Notes under the pieces: model-generated
What the model was told of the DNA's origin: nothing
Databases searched by the model: none
The model's input: the letters and a program-made list of their open reading frames with translations, nothing else
Source of the DNA: Seiridium cupressi
Taxonomy: Eukaryota; Ascomycota; Sordariomycetes; Amphisphaeriales; Sporocadaceae
DNA: 64,000 nt
Direction of reading: 5' to 3'
Assembly: GCA_036674765.1 (NCBI GenBank)
Contig: JARVKI010000002.1
Coordinates: forward strand, 62,001 to 126,000
Part shown: positions 1 to 11,988 of the stretch, one piece after another
Numbering within the stretch: the stretch's first letter is position 1
Layout of the letters: the number at the start of each line of letters is the position of its first letter
Made by a program: the position numbers and the translations under genes

Positions 1-657
1 TCATAATATGGTTGTTTGTCAGCTTTTGCCGAGACGATCCGGAGTCTGCTTTTTGGTAAGAAGTTATAATTGGTTCCATACATGGAGGTGGGGTCGTTGA
101 GATGGTCTTCAGATGTGATTCGCCTCAGCGTTCTACGCGACCGATTTGGTGGCTACTACTAACACTCAAAGTGCACTTCTGCGATAGTCACGATTGAAAC
201 GTATCATCAATCACCGCCCGAAGATACGGCGTGCCATGTCCTGTGCTTGAGTTACCAGGACATAAAAGACGGTAAATAACCCATCTTTGCATTGTTGTCA
301 ACACGTCTAGTTCGATAGAATAGGATAGATAGGGCATGAAATTGATGCGCCTACGAATGATACGCTCGATACCTCAAGCGGAAGACACTATGCATTTCGT
401 TGGTCTCATGTATGTAGTCCCCTCATGGCAAACCCCTTTAACGCCGTCATGTATGGACGTGAGCTCAGCCTGGGACCCATGCAATTCTATCCTGACAGCT
501 ATGACTACGCAATCTCTACCAGAAAGTGCCTTTCACCCATCCTTCCATAAATGCACACCAACACCTTGTCGACGCCATCATGTATAGTCATTTCTCTCGT
601 TACGGTAATCAGGGACAACTTTTATCTGCAGGGCAAATAACAACGTCGCCCGATTCC
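1..657. other. Intergenic, no gene recognised
   Basis: This stretch lies beyond the 3' end of the Bir1-type gene. The only open frame of note (336-587, plus) has no recognisable domain and no plausible splice partner. I see no tRNA, repeat or transposon feature. It may hold 3'UTR and the edge of a gene left of the window. Confidence 0.5.
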
Positions 658-3281
658 TTATTCCTCCACGACCATCTCTTCCAATGATCGCATGGCCCTT
701 CCGCCTTCGCTTTCGAACTTGGACACCATCGTCTCACACTCAACTTTCAGCCGATGTTCCGCCAAGCTAGCATTATGATAAATCCATTCTTCCACGGTCA
801 TCTTCTTCTCAGGAGTAGTGAGCTGTACCCCTTTGAGTAGTGATGATCCTGGAATAGTATTCTCCTTGCCCAGTTCCTCAATAACGAGTTCAAGGTCAAC
901 AGCTTCCCAGGGCTTGGTGCTCTCGAGGCCAACAAACACATTAGCATTGCGTTTGGAAGGAGAAGAGTGAACCGGCGTGGTTGCCACAGGAGCCATGGCA
1001 ACGCGGCTAGACGATGTGGTGTTGGATGGTTTGGATGAAGGAGGCTGATTCTCGGCATCAGATGACTGGGGAGACTGAGATGGGGAGATAGTAGCCTGTC
1101 TTGCGGCTGGTGCTGGTGAGATAGCTGGACCGGGTGTGGCAGGTGCTTGAAGTTCATCCTCAGGAACTGGAGGCGGTGGTAACGACTTTTTCCTCGGTTG
1201 TTTGGGACCAACACTGACGCGGGGCGTTGCAGCTTTTTCTAGTGGGTCAGCAAAGTCGAATTGGTCAACTTCAGTAGGCAATTCAAGCTGCGTTAGCTCG
1301 ATCGCACGCTCAGCCTCAGGTTCTGGTTGGGGTGGAGGCTGCGTGCTGTTTTTCTTTGGGCGACCACGCTTCTTAGGCGCTGGAGCAGTCGCTGTAGAGC
1401 TCCTCAAAACGGTAGCATTGCTGGCCAGGCTGATATCATGCTGCTCTGTCGGATCGCTTGGCGCTTGCGCCCCTTCGATGGTCAGCACACTGTGCGATTC
1501 CTCTTGGACCTCTGGTTCAGCCTCAGACGCTGCTTGTTGCGTCTTCTGAGCCTTGGTCTGCTTTGATGGTTTTCTGGTCCCAGCCTTGCGGCCTTTCTTT
1601 GGGACTTGAAGTGCCTCTTGCGCCTCCGATTCCATCTGCTCTCGTAACTCTTGGAGCTCGGCAGACACATCTGCGTCGTTCATCTCAGCCGGCGCGGGAT
1701 CGAACATTGCATGATCGTCTGAAGGTGGCTCCTGAGTAGGGGCAGCTTTCTTGGACGCCGTTCCCTTGCCCTTGCCTTTGGCTGGCGCTTTCTTCCGCTC
1801 CGAGTCAGAGTCGGCAGTAATCATCTCGTCATCAGAGAGCGGCTTATCCAAGTCGGCTTGCAACTGGCGATCCAGCTCTTCATCGTCCGGTAATTCCTCA
1901 GCAGCATTATGGAACGAAGTGTTCGAGGCTGTCGAAGCGGTTGAAACCTTTCTGGTGTTCTTCGAAGGCCTGCCGCCTTTCTTCTTTGTGGTCTTTGCTG
2001 GAGGAGCAGGGAAGGCGTCTACCATATCTTGCTCTGGCGGAGGCTCAACTACTGACGTGTCTACCGTGTTACTCTGACGGACTCGAGTTGCGCGCTTCTT
2101 TGGCGCTGGTGCCTCAGCGTTGGTCAAGACCGAGTCGTCAATAGCATCACTAGTTCTCTTACGCCCTCGCGTAGGCTTGGGTGGTGGCGGAGGGACCAGC
2201 TCTTCCTCTGGAGGGTCTTCCAGCACCTCAACCGGCTCATCCTTTTTGCTTCTGGTCTTCTTGCCCTTTGCAGTTGTCGCCTTTTTGGCGCGCCCACGTT
2301 TCGTGCCGCCCGCAGTTGCAACTGATGCAGTTGTCATGACGCTATCCTCGTGATCGGCGGGGTAGTCGAGTGTTGATGGCGCCTCAGATGTGAGTGTTGC
2401 TACGGACTGTGAAGATAACCGAGATGCTTTGGAAGTTCTAGTCCCCTTGCCTCTGCCGGTCTTCTTGGCAGGAGCCTGTTGATATTGGTTGATCAGGATG
2501 AAAAAGGGACATTCAGGCGATCGTTTGTAGTGTTCGTTCCTGGATAAAAGCACGACCATGAGAAATTGGACTTATGCAGACGGCAAACAGAATGGAATAC
2601 TTACATTGGCTTGTCACTGGGTTCCCATCCGTCCAGAGCCAACTGGCAGTATGTGCAGGTTGCCATGTCGTCCGAGTCCAGAGTTGGTGTGTATTTCCAT
2701 CCGGCATCGACCATCTAGGAACGCATTAGGAAAGGGAAATCGCTTCTCCAAGGCTGGAAAACGTACCTGCTTGACCTTACACTTCCATCCTCTCTTTCCC
2801 TCATGCGGCCACCTTCCTGCGAATGTAGCTTTTCTAGCGTCCATCATGTCTGGGTGGCTTGGGTCGTCTGTATTGTAGTCGCCTACCCTCGATTCGATAG
2901 CTGTGACGATTGCCCACCCGCAGTCTGGCGACAGGCGCAGGTGTTCCTCGATGGGATCGTCGCCATCCTCCCATCCGCCGACCATTTTATGACAAAGGAA
3001 ACAAACGGCGTTATCGGGGTACTCTGGTGTGGGCTCGAAGTAGAAGCCGGCCTGGGCAAGCTGCGCATCGCTCGAGTCAGTCACTTAACCCGTGGATCAG
3101 TTGCGCATAGGCAGATCAGACGTACGCTGGTTGGATCAATTCGTTTGTGCGGCCACCTTAATGCCTTTGGGCCCTTGCCTTTCGCTGTTGATTTGCGGTT
3201 CGCTACAGGCTGCGCCGAGTGGAACGAAGCAAGGCGACCTTCGTGTGTGAAATAGTGATCAGGCATCTCGGTGTCTTCCAT
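658..3281 (-). CDS. bir1: Bir1/survivin-type two-BIR chromosomal passenger protein
   Basis: Inhibitor-of-apoptosis-type BIR protein. In fungi this family (Bir1, Cut17) acts in the chromosomal passenger complex with Aurora kinase and INCENP at centromeres and spindle, not in caspase control. Four exons join in frame: 3126-3281, 2767-3060, 2605-2714, 658-2539 (813 aa). BIR1 shows zinc ligands C72, C75, H92, C99 (CFLC...EEHLRLSPDC). BIR2 shows C170, C173, H190, C197 (CTYC...NEHYKRSPEC). The middle is long, low-complexity, Lys/Pro/Ser-rich and has several AT-hook-like RGRPKK or GGRPSK motifs. The C-terminal ~90 residues are more ordered and helical (WEAVDLELVIEELGKE, MTVEEWIYH), as expected for the part that binds the other passenger subunits. 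The first ATG of exon 1 was chosen; an in-frame ATG five codons later is also possible. BIR identity is seen directly; the complex role is family knowledge. Confidence 0.93.
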
Positions 3282-4339
3282 CTTGTCTCCCAGACGTCGG
3301 CGCGTCGAAGCAACTGGATTGTGGTATCGCGAATTGGTGGTGGACCAAGAGAAGACGGAGGAGTGTCGCGTGTTCGCTGCGTTCCTTCAGTGAATTGAAC
3401 TTGCCGAGAGGGATGTATTCGAGCAGTGCGCCACGACTATTGAACCAAGAGCAGGCGGTAAATCGCAAGTTATGGAACTGTAGAGCGTGGTGGAGTGGGC
3501 GCTCAATTGTAAAGTGCTACTCCGGACGCGCAGTGCGTTGGTCCTTGCAAATCGCGTTTGTTTACTTTCAAGCCACAAATGGCCAAGGGCGGGCCCCACC
3601 ATAACCGGGCTAGCCACATTGACACAAGGGAATAGGCAAATGCCGTCCAATTTTCAGCATTTTCTCTATGATCATTATGTTGTACAAGGCTGTATCCCTT
3701 TTTCTAATCATCTGCCTTCGCTAGAAAATGCCATACACTGCGCAAATCCGTTGTCATTATGTTAAGATTCTGGTCTGAACATCGTCTCAATATGCTTGCA
3801 AGTCAATACCAGCCAATGTCTTTCTTAGATTGATTCATCGCCAAATCCAGCCCGTGCAGCAAGGTACAGTGCTCCTCTTCAATGAGATCACGAGAATATT
3901 TACCACCCGGTACATCTTGGTTTTCAACATTTCGTGGACGAAGAGCTGGTGCTTTGCGAAATCATCAGTCTGAACCTGAATAACGATACGTTCAGTAATA
4001 TAAGAACATCATTATGCTTGGCGATGAATCTGTATGGTGGCCTGTAGTTGGATGACGACAAGATCGTCGAGCTTATGAATATCGCATATTACTTTGCTGT
4101 TAATCCCGGGTTGCCAGAACATGTTAGGGCCACTGTACGCGCGATCTTAGTGTTGATCTCTAGAGCCGAGGTCGCATAGAGCGGGGCCCGAGACGCCGGC
4201 GCTTTACATGCGTATAGTCACCCATGATACTCTAATGATACTCTAATACTCCACCTCCAAACCCTGAGCTAGTCAATCTATCATAATCTCACAGTAGCGA
4301 AAGACTATCTTGTCACAGGCTTACTTTGGACACCCCACG
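3282..4339. other. Divergent intergenic region
   Basis: About 1 kb between the head of the Bir1-type gene (minus) and the first permease (plus), so it should carry both promoters. Short open frames here have no domain features. Around 4190-4260 there is a short tandem duplication (atgatactcta repeated), otherwise nothing notable. Confidence 0.5.
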
Positions 4340-5811
4340 ATGGAACGAATAGAGCTACAAGACACTGTCGCCTCGTTGCCAGACAGACAATCACCGCCGC
4401 AGCCTGAGCGTGAAACTGCGCCCTCTTCGCAACAGTCGGCACCAACAGAGCAGCATCTTGATCCTGCGGACCGTGGGCCTGCAGCTTGGAAGTTACTTTG
4501 TACTGCATTTGTATTCGAAGCTCTACTCTGGGGTAAGATGGCATCTCACACGTAGCCCTGGACCAATTGTCTACTCACGGTCTAACCAATTGCCCTACGT
4601 CCTTAGGTTTCCCTTTATCATTTGGTGTTTTCCAGAACTACTATTCCAAGCTCCCCGAGTTTCAAAACAACCGCTACATATCCGTTGTTGGCACCGTTGC
4701 CACGGGACTCTCGTATCTTGGGGCACCGCTCACGCTGCCACTGATTAAGCGATTTCATAAGTATCAACGGCAGATGATCTGGGTAGGATGTACGGCTCAA
4801 AACCATTCCTTTCTCGCTTGGTTCACTTGAGCTGACGCTATTCTAGGGCCTCTGTGTATTGGTGGGCTCGTGATCGGCTCCTTCACGTCAACCCTCGAAG
4901 GGCTTATTCTGAGCCAGGGTGTGGCCTATGGACTGGGGTTCTTGATCTTCTACTACCCGATTCTGAACATGGTCAATGAATATTGGATCACTCGCCGCGG
5001 TATGGCGTACGGACTTCTCTGTAGTGCGTCTGGTGTTTCCGGGTCGGTGCTGCCCATCGTTTCTCAGGCATTGTTGGAGAGATACGGCTACAAGATCACG
5101 CTCCGCGCCATCGCCATTGCTCTAGTAGTGCTGACTGGTCCTCTCATTCCCTTCCTCAAAGGCCGCTTGCCAGCCTCGGAACAGAGCCAAATGGCCAAGA
5201 CAGATTGGAGTTTCCTCCGGAGCACTTTGTTTTGGGTCTACTCTGTATCCAACATCTTGCAGGGCTTGGGCTACTTCCTCCCCTCGTTATACTTGCCCTC
5301 GTATGCGACATCAGCCGGACAGGGAAGCAAGCAAGGAGCTCTCCTGTTGACATTGATGTGCATTTCCCAGACCGCTGGTCAGTTCTCATTTGGGTACCTC
5401 TCGGATCGGAAGCTGCCACTCAATGCGCTCGTCGCGGGCTCAACCGCAGCTGCCGCGATAGCCTCACTGACATTATGGGGGTTGGCTAGCTCTTTGCCAC
5501 CACTTCTTGTGTTCGCTATGATCTATGGCTTTTTTGGCAGTGGCTTTACAGCCATGTGGGTAAGGATGAGTTCTGCCGTAAGCCAGAACCCGACTACTGC
5601 AGCCATGATCTTCACGCTGTTCAACTTCGGTAAGGGAATAGGCAATGTTTTGGCTGGTCCAATCAGTGGAGCGCTGATTGCAGGCTCTAGCTCGGTCGAA
5701 GGATATGCTTTACAGAGGTATTCCGGTATTGTCATCTTCACTGGGGTTAGTATGCTCCTGAGCACTTGTACTATAATCTTATCGTACATGAAGTCAGTCG
5801 TCAGGATGTGA
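4340..5811 (+). CDS. MFS permease, monocarboxylate-transporter-like
   Basis: Major facilitator permease of the fungal monocarboxylate-porter (MCT/Mch) type, predicted plasma-membrane. Three exons join in frame: 4340-4532, 4607-4789, 4847-5811, giving 446 aa, the usual family size. A hydrophilic N-terminus (~50 aa) precedes the first segment, which carries the family signature FGVFQNYY; twelve hydrophobic segments can be traced to the C-terminus. The second donor is GTACGG at 4790: the earlier GTAGGA at 4783 does not keep frame. ATG 4340 is the first ATG in the frame. Substrate is unknown: this family includes carboxylate, riboflavin and secondary-metabolite transporters. A second member of the same family lies at 10681-11988 on the same strand, with a regulator between them. 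Confidence 0.88.
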
Positions 5812-6251
5812 TATTTCTAGTTATTATCATCAAAGTTCTGTCGTACCAAATAGTCGACACTCCCGTCTTCTCTCCCTTGAGTTCTTTGATTGCGCACATG
5901 CCTCCTTCCAAATTTTGTACGTCCTAATATCATGAGGTAACTTTTGGTACATGGCCCGAAATTGACAAGATCGGACTTGTCAGATCTGCCTCGCTATGAT
6001 ACACTGGTTCGAGACTAGCCCTTTGGTTCTCCATAGACACTGCCCGTAACCTATAGAATCCTGTCGCGGACAGGCTAGCAGGTCAGGCTGGCCTACAACG
6101 GTTGATCGCCGGCAAATATATATCGCAAAGTGTCGCCATGACAGATGTACACCCGTTCGCCATGTTGAATTCGACATCGTTCCACTTCTGCCATCACAAT
6201 CATGGTCGGAATGACATTATAGCAGTGGTTGATATCTTTTAGACCTATCCT
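5812..6251. other. Intergenic between convergent genes
   Basis: 3' flanks of the permease (plus) and of the membrane-protein gene (minus). No coding or RNA feature was recognised. Confidence 0.5.
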
Positions 6252-7248
6252 TCAGGAGGAATCAAAACCCGTTACTCGAAGATTGATCCGCATCGGGCCT
6301 GCAGAACTGTAGTGACAGAGATCAGATTGCACACTGTGCCCACAATTACCGAGAACGAGAAGCACTTCGCCCATCCGAGTTAAAGAAGTATATCCCATAG
6401 CTTGCGACCAGGTGACTGCGTTGCAAGGCCCCAAAGACTGCTTCCACCGATTCGCGAGGTGGCAGGCTTGAATGCAATGCTGGAAGGTATACGCCACCAA
6501 GGAGCTAAACGCAATGTCTTCAAAACGCTGGAGCTCAGTCTTGCAGGTTACAAGGTAGCCGCGTCCATCCGAATCCAAGACGAGTGAGTTATTGGCGTCC
6601 GGACACACCGTGGAGAGCGAGGAAATCTCGCTGGGCTCGGGAACGGCAAAATTCCTCATTGAAGCAGTCGCTTCCGCAGAAGTAGAATCTGTCAGAGTTG
6701 AATACGTGGATGTTGAGGAGGGGCCTGTTGAAAATGCGGTTCTGGAATATGCAGACGCCGAAGATACAAAGGTTGCAAGTGAGGAAGACAATGATGTCTG
6801 GGTGGGTGCAAGTGTCGTTTCTAGTGTATTCGACGGGCTAGTGCTGTCTGTCGGAAAGGGCGAAGAAGAGCAGGTCTTCTTTATGGCTAACGCAGCTCCT
6901 AGTCCTCCTCCAACGGTCGCACCCAAAACAAATGCCGTGAGAATCGAAACGAGGGCGCCGAATGCGAGTGGACTTTTGAGGGGCCGCGATCAGGTATGGT
7001 GTCTCTGTATAACTTTGAACTGGCTTGGGATGAACAGCTTCCGGAAATTGGTATGGATCTTGGATGACTTCTGGGAAATAGTATTGGCCGCTATATTGTT
7101 TGAGTTCGCGCAGGTGGAGCCCATCGGACTCATAGACTGGGTAAGACATTTGGTCATGGATACAACTGATTGGAAACGCTTGTGCCAGTGTAACTTGGGG
7201 CCGAACACCTTTGCCATACATAATGGAGCGTTTATCATAATCAGTCAT
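6252..7248 (-). CDS. Single-pass membrane protein with Cys-rich ectodomain; frame broken
   Basis: Two overlapping frames make one recognisable fungal architecture. Frame 1 (7248 to about 6975) gives a hydrophilic Tyr/Pro-rich N-terminus ending ...TPYLIAAPQK. Frame 2 (about 6980 to 6252) starts ...SPLAFGALVSILTAFVLG, a clear transmembrane segment, then a Ser/Thr-rich stalk and a Cys-containing ectodomain (VCPDANNS, YTFQHCIQACH, LGPCNAVTW, VLGNCGHS). This order matches a common fungal class of surface proteins with a PAN/WSC-like ectodomain. The frames meet within 20 nt with no room for an intron, so a 1-nt indel near 6970-6985 (real mutation or sequence error) is the simplest reading. The start may instead be the internal ATG of MSYPVYES, which gives the shorter N-terminus usual in the class. 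Function unknown. Confidence 0.6.
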
Positions 7249-8224
7249 TTTGCAGCTTTCTGAGGAGCGCTTGAGACTCTTTCAGACTCGATACTTACAT
7301 CTATCTTTATGGCCCATGCGTCGATTCCTTCCAGTGCCTGTATATATTGGTATATGCGAGCCTATACTGTGCCGCACTTCTGAGACGAGCTGGTGAAGCT
7401 GACAATGGTTGAGGAGTTTGAAAATAACGCCCAAGGAAGAGATAATACCTTGCGCTATTTCTAAATAGCCTGCCAATCGAAAGGTTCCGCCAGAAGGTAA
7501 ATCTGTACGGTAGAACGATTGGGATCATCGGGAAAGGAAGAGGAAAGGAGTGAGGCAATATAAGGTCCAACCATTAAGAATGTATTTCGCAGGACTTACT
7601 TACGAAATAAGCAAGGCTTGAGACGCAATAAGAATATCTGGAACCAACAGTCATGGGCAGACTCTAACCTCTACGCGGCTGGCCATCCGAGAGGAGGACA
7701 TTCGGGATCATATCATGTCTAACCCTTACTCCCTCATTATCTCATCACGCGAATAGCCTCGTAATGCAGATTGTCCCAAGAAAAGCCAAATGCAATAGGG
7801 AACAATGCGTCTCGTATGATTAAGGTGTGTTCATGATACAATCATTCACGACATCAACGACAACTTCGTTCTTTTCTGATGTAATGTACATGTAGTTTTG
7901 GTAGGTCATCCTGGATATTTGATGCCGCTTAGAGGGTTGGGTTCAGTAACTTAGCGCCCGTAATTTAAGCTTAAGCCTGGGGCCTGGGGCAACCCACCCG
8001 GACGTTGAGCGCAGGACATTACATTATAGCTTAACCTGGTCCCTTGTTTGCACTCAAATGGGTCGTTCCAAATCTTGGGGCATATCTCATTGTTTCTCAG
8101 GATTGTCGACTGTGGCACCTGAATCTCCATTTCATATACTCACTCTTCTAGGCGGAAACTCCCTCATGTTCACTGGAACTTTGAGCACTAACTCGAAATA
8201 TTGATGCTGACCACGTGGTGTCGC
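7249..8224. other. Intergenic, no gene recognised
   Basis: About 1 kb upstream of the membrane-protein gene and downstream of the Zn2Cys6 regulator. Open frames at 7282-7570 (minus) are short, lack domains and overlap each other in different frames. Around 7977-7990 a short GC-rich duplication (cctggggcctggggc) is seen. Confidence 0.45.
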
Positions 8225-10208
8225 CTAAATACCGTTACCATCTAACTCCCAGAATGAGTTGTAATTCAGCAACCGATCAAGATCGACCTGCTGGGTGGTT
8301 GATAGGTCTCCGAGAAGATCATCCAGCCAGCTCGTGTCATCCACCGGTCGAAAGGTATTGGCCTGTGTTTCTGAATCGGATGTGTTTGGGTATTCTCGCA
8401 GTACTTCAGTGAGATTGGAAGCACACTTTTCTTTCCACTTCTGATGTATGGAAAGCAACAGAGAAGCTGTGCGCAATGCTTCCTGTGTTGCATCAGTGTT
8501 GTATCTCTCCGATACGCTCCTGAGACACCGCAACGCGCCTTTCAGCTGAGGGGTTGATGCCAACGTGTCTATAGCCAGCAGCACGCAGATCACTTGGAAC
8601 GGGACATTGATTATATGGTGCCAGGGTGAAAAGGTATCCACCAAGTTCTGCGCGGCATCGATGCCTTTGGCAGCGAGCATAAGAATCTGGTCGAGGGTCG
8701 AGCCTGTGAAAGGGGTGTTCGTTGATTGCAACCGGCGGCAAAGACAGAGCATCAAATTACACTGGGCAAGGACAGATGGAGGACGTGTGTGTTTTCGCTG
8801 GAGGATGGCGGACAGGGCAGATTCGAGCTCTGTTATGTTGGACGCGCGCTCGGGGTCAAGTATTGAAGAATATGGCAGTAACTCCAGTATCTCTACCGTA
8901 TTGTCGCCACAGTGCGCGGGTAGAAACCGCCATGGAGTCAACATGTTATACAAAGTGACTCTAGAGTGGCCCGTGTCAAAAGACGCCCACGTGTTAACAT
9001 GTTGCGCCACGGCAACAAGACGATTGCGTATGTCTGGGTTTACCTCCTCTGATGTTGAATGAAGAATGGATTCCTGAGCGCGCTCATAGTGTAGACCGGC
9101 TGCTTCTACCATATGCATAATAATACAGCTGGCAAGCCATGTTTTATGAGGGGTATCCGTAAGTCTGAGATACACAACTCGAAGCAGCCACGCCGTGATG
9201 CTCGTTGCAGATGGAGGCTCAAAAGTTGTTGGCTCGAGAAGGGATCTTGCCGACTCCACGAGTTTGACTTCCGAAGTGTCTGCCTGGACATTAGAGAACA
9301 AGTAGCCGAGAGCTGCTACACCACATAGGACAGCGTCTTCTGGTTGCGCGGCGACGGGATTCATCCATCGGTTTTTGATCTGCCTGTCAAGGTCCTGGCG
9401 ATTGATAAAACCATAAATTGGATCCACTTTGGCAAAGTAGACGTCTACTAAATTGTGCATCTCCTTCTCAGAGATTATTTCAGTGATCGGCTGAGAGATC
9501 GGAGTATGTGCCGTAGAGCGGGTTCCAAGGAATGCATTCCATGCGAAGGTATGCATGCGTCTAATCACATCAGTCAAGTTAGCTCCCCGATTTTTCATGG
9601 TCATATAGTAGGTCATGCAAAGAAGAAAGGTCTGGGTCTTATAACATGGAAGTCTGGATCGCCATTGACATGCAAGGTATGGGGTGAACACGTATTCCGT
9701 TGGGACTGCTTACGGAGCATTGTTCGCATCTATCCTCAGCGCAAGTCTCCTGAGAAAGGCAGCTCCAGAATTTGCTTCCAGGGATCGAAGACGGCTGTGC
9801 AAATTCTGAGTACATGGCGTCGTGTTGGCGACAGGATCGCTGAGAGCAATGCGGCCAGATGGGGAGCTCATTGGCATCTCAAGCGTGCTGGTGACCCTTC
9901 CCTTCTTGCGACCCGGAGTCTCAGGAAAGGTACAGTCGTACTCGAATCGGACGCATGTACCACACTACAACACCTGGGGTCAGTGATTCCTTCTTCGAGC
10001 ATGCTTGGCGAGTTATCGGGAGTCAGAAACCATATTTTATAAGCAGAAACGCTTAACGAGGAACCGGTGAACTCCCGAAATAGGCTATACGGGGCATGAA
10101 ATACCTCTAGAGGTTGCTTACAGGATGCCCTCCATCACACTTGCGCTTGAGATCTCGGCAGGTCTTGCACGCAAGCCTCGAGCGCTTGCGGCCCTGAGAT
10201 GTAGGCAT
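8225..10208 (-). CDS. Zn(II)2Cys6 transcription factor
   Basis: Fungal-specific nuclear regulator. Three exons join in frame: 10122-10208, 9714-9964, 8225-9560 (557 aa). The binuclear zinc cluster is split by the first intron (9965-10121) and restored by splicing: C14, C17, C24, C30, C33, C40 (CKTCRDLKRKC + CGTCVRFEYDC), preceded by RKRSR. Residues ~95-115 and the following FAWN/YFAKVDPIYGF segment match the conserved start of the fungal_trans middle-homology domain, which fills the rest. The second intron (9561-9713) is required because frame 2 stops at 9712. The gene is divergent from an MCT-like permease at 10681, with a CGG-rich spacer, so it probably controls that permease and perhaps itself. 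Start is the only ATG in the first exon that leaves the cluster intact; a further upstream exon cannot be excluded. Confidence 0.88.
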
Positions 10209-10419
10209 CGTAGTCCCTGGTGTGGCTTCCGAGTAGGTGCCGACGTGACAGTCGCCAACGGTCCAATCATGCGCGCAGGCGAGCAACTGAGCCAAACCTC
10301 ATTCAAGTGCTGACCATTAGTATCCACTTATTGAACTCGATATACCCGGTTGCTGGAGTCTCTGCTGGAAGTGTGACGCAGGCAAGTCCTGGCAGACTGG
10401 GAGACTGAACTGTAGGGGG

Positions 10420-10485
10420 CGGATATTGCGGGTGTTGCGGGGAAAACGGCCAGAACGGCTCAGAAGGGTAAAGCGGCAAAGGCGG
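10420..10485. promoter_or_regulatory. Array of CGG triplets at exact 9-bp spacing
   Basis: CGG starts at 10420, 10429, 10438, 10447, 10456, 10474 and 10483; the register position 10465 reads AGG. The intervening N6 sequences differ (ATATTG, GTGTTG, GGAAAA, CCAGAA...). CGG triplets are the half-sites of Zn2Cys6 factors, and the array lies between such a factor and a permease, so a multi-site operator is plausible. The alternative is a decayed or cryptic exon: on the minus strand each triplet is Pro (CCG, with synonymous CCT at the odd register), giving a P-x-x repeat, but that frame has no ATG. Confidence 0.5.
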
Positions 10486-10680
10486 AAGGCCCAAAGTGAC
10501 GTTGCTGATATATAATCATCGAGCTACCAGACAATTATAGCCCCATGAAATGAATTTGAGATTATTCGTATGATATGGCAAATTGTATGAGTATCTCCAA
10601 TATTTAACGCCTCTCTTGTTTTCCAGATTACCACACCTGCATGCGACCACCAGGCAAACAACCCCTCGAACACCACGGAG

Positions 10681-11988
10681 ATGCTACAGACACAACCAAG
10701 AAGAGCCGACCTTGAAAGTAATGATCTCCCGGACGATTCGAATCAATCAGTTCATACCAAACCGGAACGTTCCAATAATGGTGTAGAACCAGCCCCAGAC
10801 GGAGGCTTTGTTGCATGGACGCAAGTTTTGCTCACACACATTGTCTTCTTCAATACTTGGGGCGTCGCCAATGGCTATGGTGTTTTCCAGAACTATTACA
10901 CCAATGCCCTCGGGCAGTCCGCATCGTCGATCTCGTGGATCGGAAGCGTCCAAGTCTTCTTCCTGTTCTCCGGTGGCGTTTTTGCTGGCCGTCTCACCGA
11001 CGCCGGCTATTTTAGACGCACGTTCACGTTGGGCGTGTTCCTCCAGCTGCTCGGGATATTCATGACATCTCTGGGCACAAGGTATTGGCAGATATTCTTG
11101 TCGCAGGCTGTTTGCCTGGGTTTGGGGAATGGACTGACGTTCGTTCCAGCTCTGTCTGTACTCTCCCAGTATTTCCACCGTAATCGAGCGCTTGCCGTAG
11201 GCCTGGCTGCTGCTGGCGCTGCAGTCGGCGGGCTTGTCCACCCCGTCCTGATTAATCAGTTGATTTTTCATGATGACTTTGGGTTTCCATGGTCAATGCG
11301 AGTGATGGGATTCATCATGCTTGCGACATACCTGCCCTGCCTGATATTGTTCAAGCCCCGTCTCCCACCTCGGAAGACTGGTCCCTGGATTGATGCATCT
11401 GCTTTCAAGGAGCTTCCCTTCGTGTTCTTCACCCTCAGTATGTTCTTAAATTTCTGGGGGCTGTATCTTGCTTTCTTTTACCTCGGAACCTTTGCCCGAG
11501 ACCAAGTCGGCGTCACTGAGCCGATCAACCTCCTGTTGGTTCTGAATGGAATTGGAGTTATCGGCCGCATCCTGCCCAATTTCATAGCTGATAGATGGAC
11601 CGGACTGTTCAATCTTCTGATCCCGCTGAGCTTTGCGGCGGGCTTGCTGGTGTACTGTTGGGCCGCTGTTCATTGCGAGGCCGGACTTTACGCCTTTGCC
11701 GTCATCTACGGGTTGATCGCGGCCGCGCTGCAAGCCATATTCCCCGCAGTGGCCACAACCATGACACCAGAACCTAGCAGAACCGGAACCCGAGTCGGCA
11801 TGATTCTAGGCTTCGTTAGTTTCGCAAACTTGACGGGTCCGGCCATTTGCGGTGCAATAATACAGGCCGGCGGCGGAAGCTATGTTGGTGCGCAAGTTTT
11901 TGCGGCTTCTTCTATTGTCTTGGGCGCATTCATGGCTGTGGCGGCAAGGGCTGCTAAAGTTGGCTGGAAAGTGACAGTGAGGGTATAG
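10681..11988 (+). CDS. MFS permease, monocarboxylate-transporter-like
   Basis: Intronless 435-aa major facilitator permease of the MCT/Mch type. A ~40-aa polar N-terminus is followed by PDGGFVAW and GYGVFQNYY, both hallmarks of fungal MCT-like porters, then about twelve hydrophobic segments and a short cytosolic tail. ATG 10681 is the first in frame and is followed by an Arg/Asp/Asn-rich leader typical of the family. It is transcribed divergently from the Zn2Cys6 regulator with about 470 bp between start codons, the usual layout of a regulator and its target. Substrate cannot be read from sequence; carboxylates or a secondary metabolite are the main options. Confidence 0.9.
   Translation: MLQTQPRRADLESNDLPDDSNQSVHTKPERSNNGVEPAPDGGFVAWTQVLLTHIVFFNTWGVANGYGVFQNYYTNALGQSASSISWIGSVQVFFLFSGGVFAGRLTDAGYFRRTFTLGVFLQLLGIFMTSLGTRYWQIFLSQAVCLGLGNGLTFVPALSVLSQYFHRNRALAVGLAAAGAAVGGLVHPVLINQLIFHDDFGFPWSMRVMGFIMLATYLPCLILFKPRLPPRKTGPWIDASAFKELPFVFFTLSMFLNFWGLYLAFFYLGTFARDQVGVTEPINLLLVLNGIGVIGRILPNFIADRWTGLFNLLIPLSFAAGLLVYCWAAVHCEAGLYAFAVIYGLIAAALQAIFPAVATTMTPEPSRTGTRVGMILGFVSFANLTGPAICGAIIQAGGGSYVGAQVFAASSIVLGAFMAVAARAAKVGWKVTVRV

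Noticed and set aside
798..2353. Multiple open frames on both strands inside the Bir1-type gene
   Set aside because: Low-complexity Lys/Pro/Ser coding leaves antisense and shifted frames open; none has a domain.
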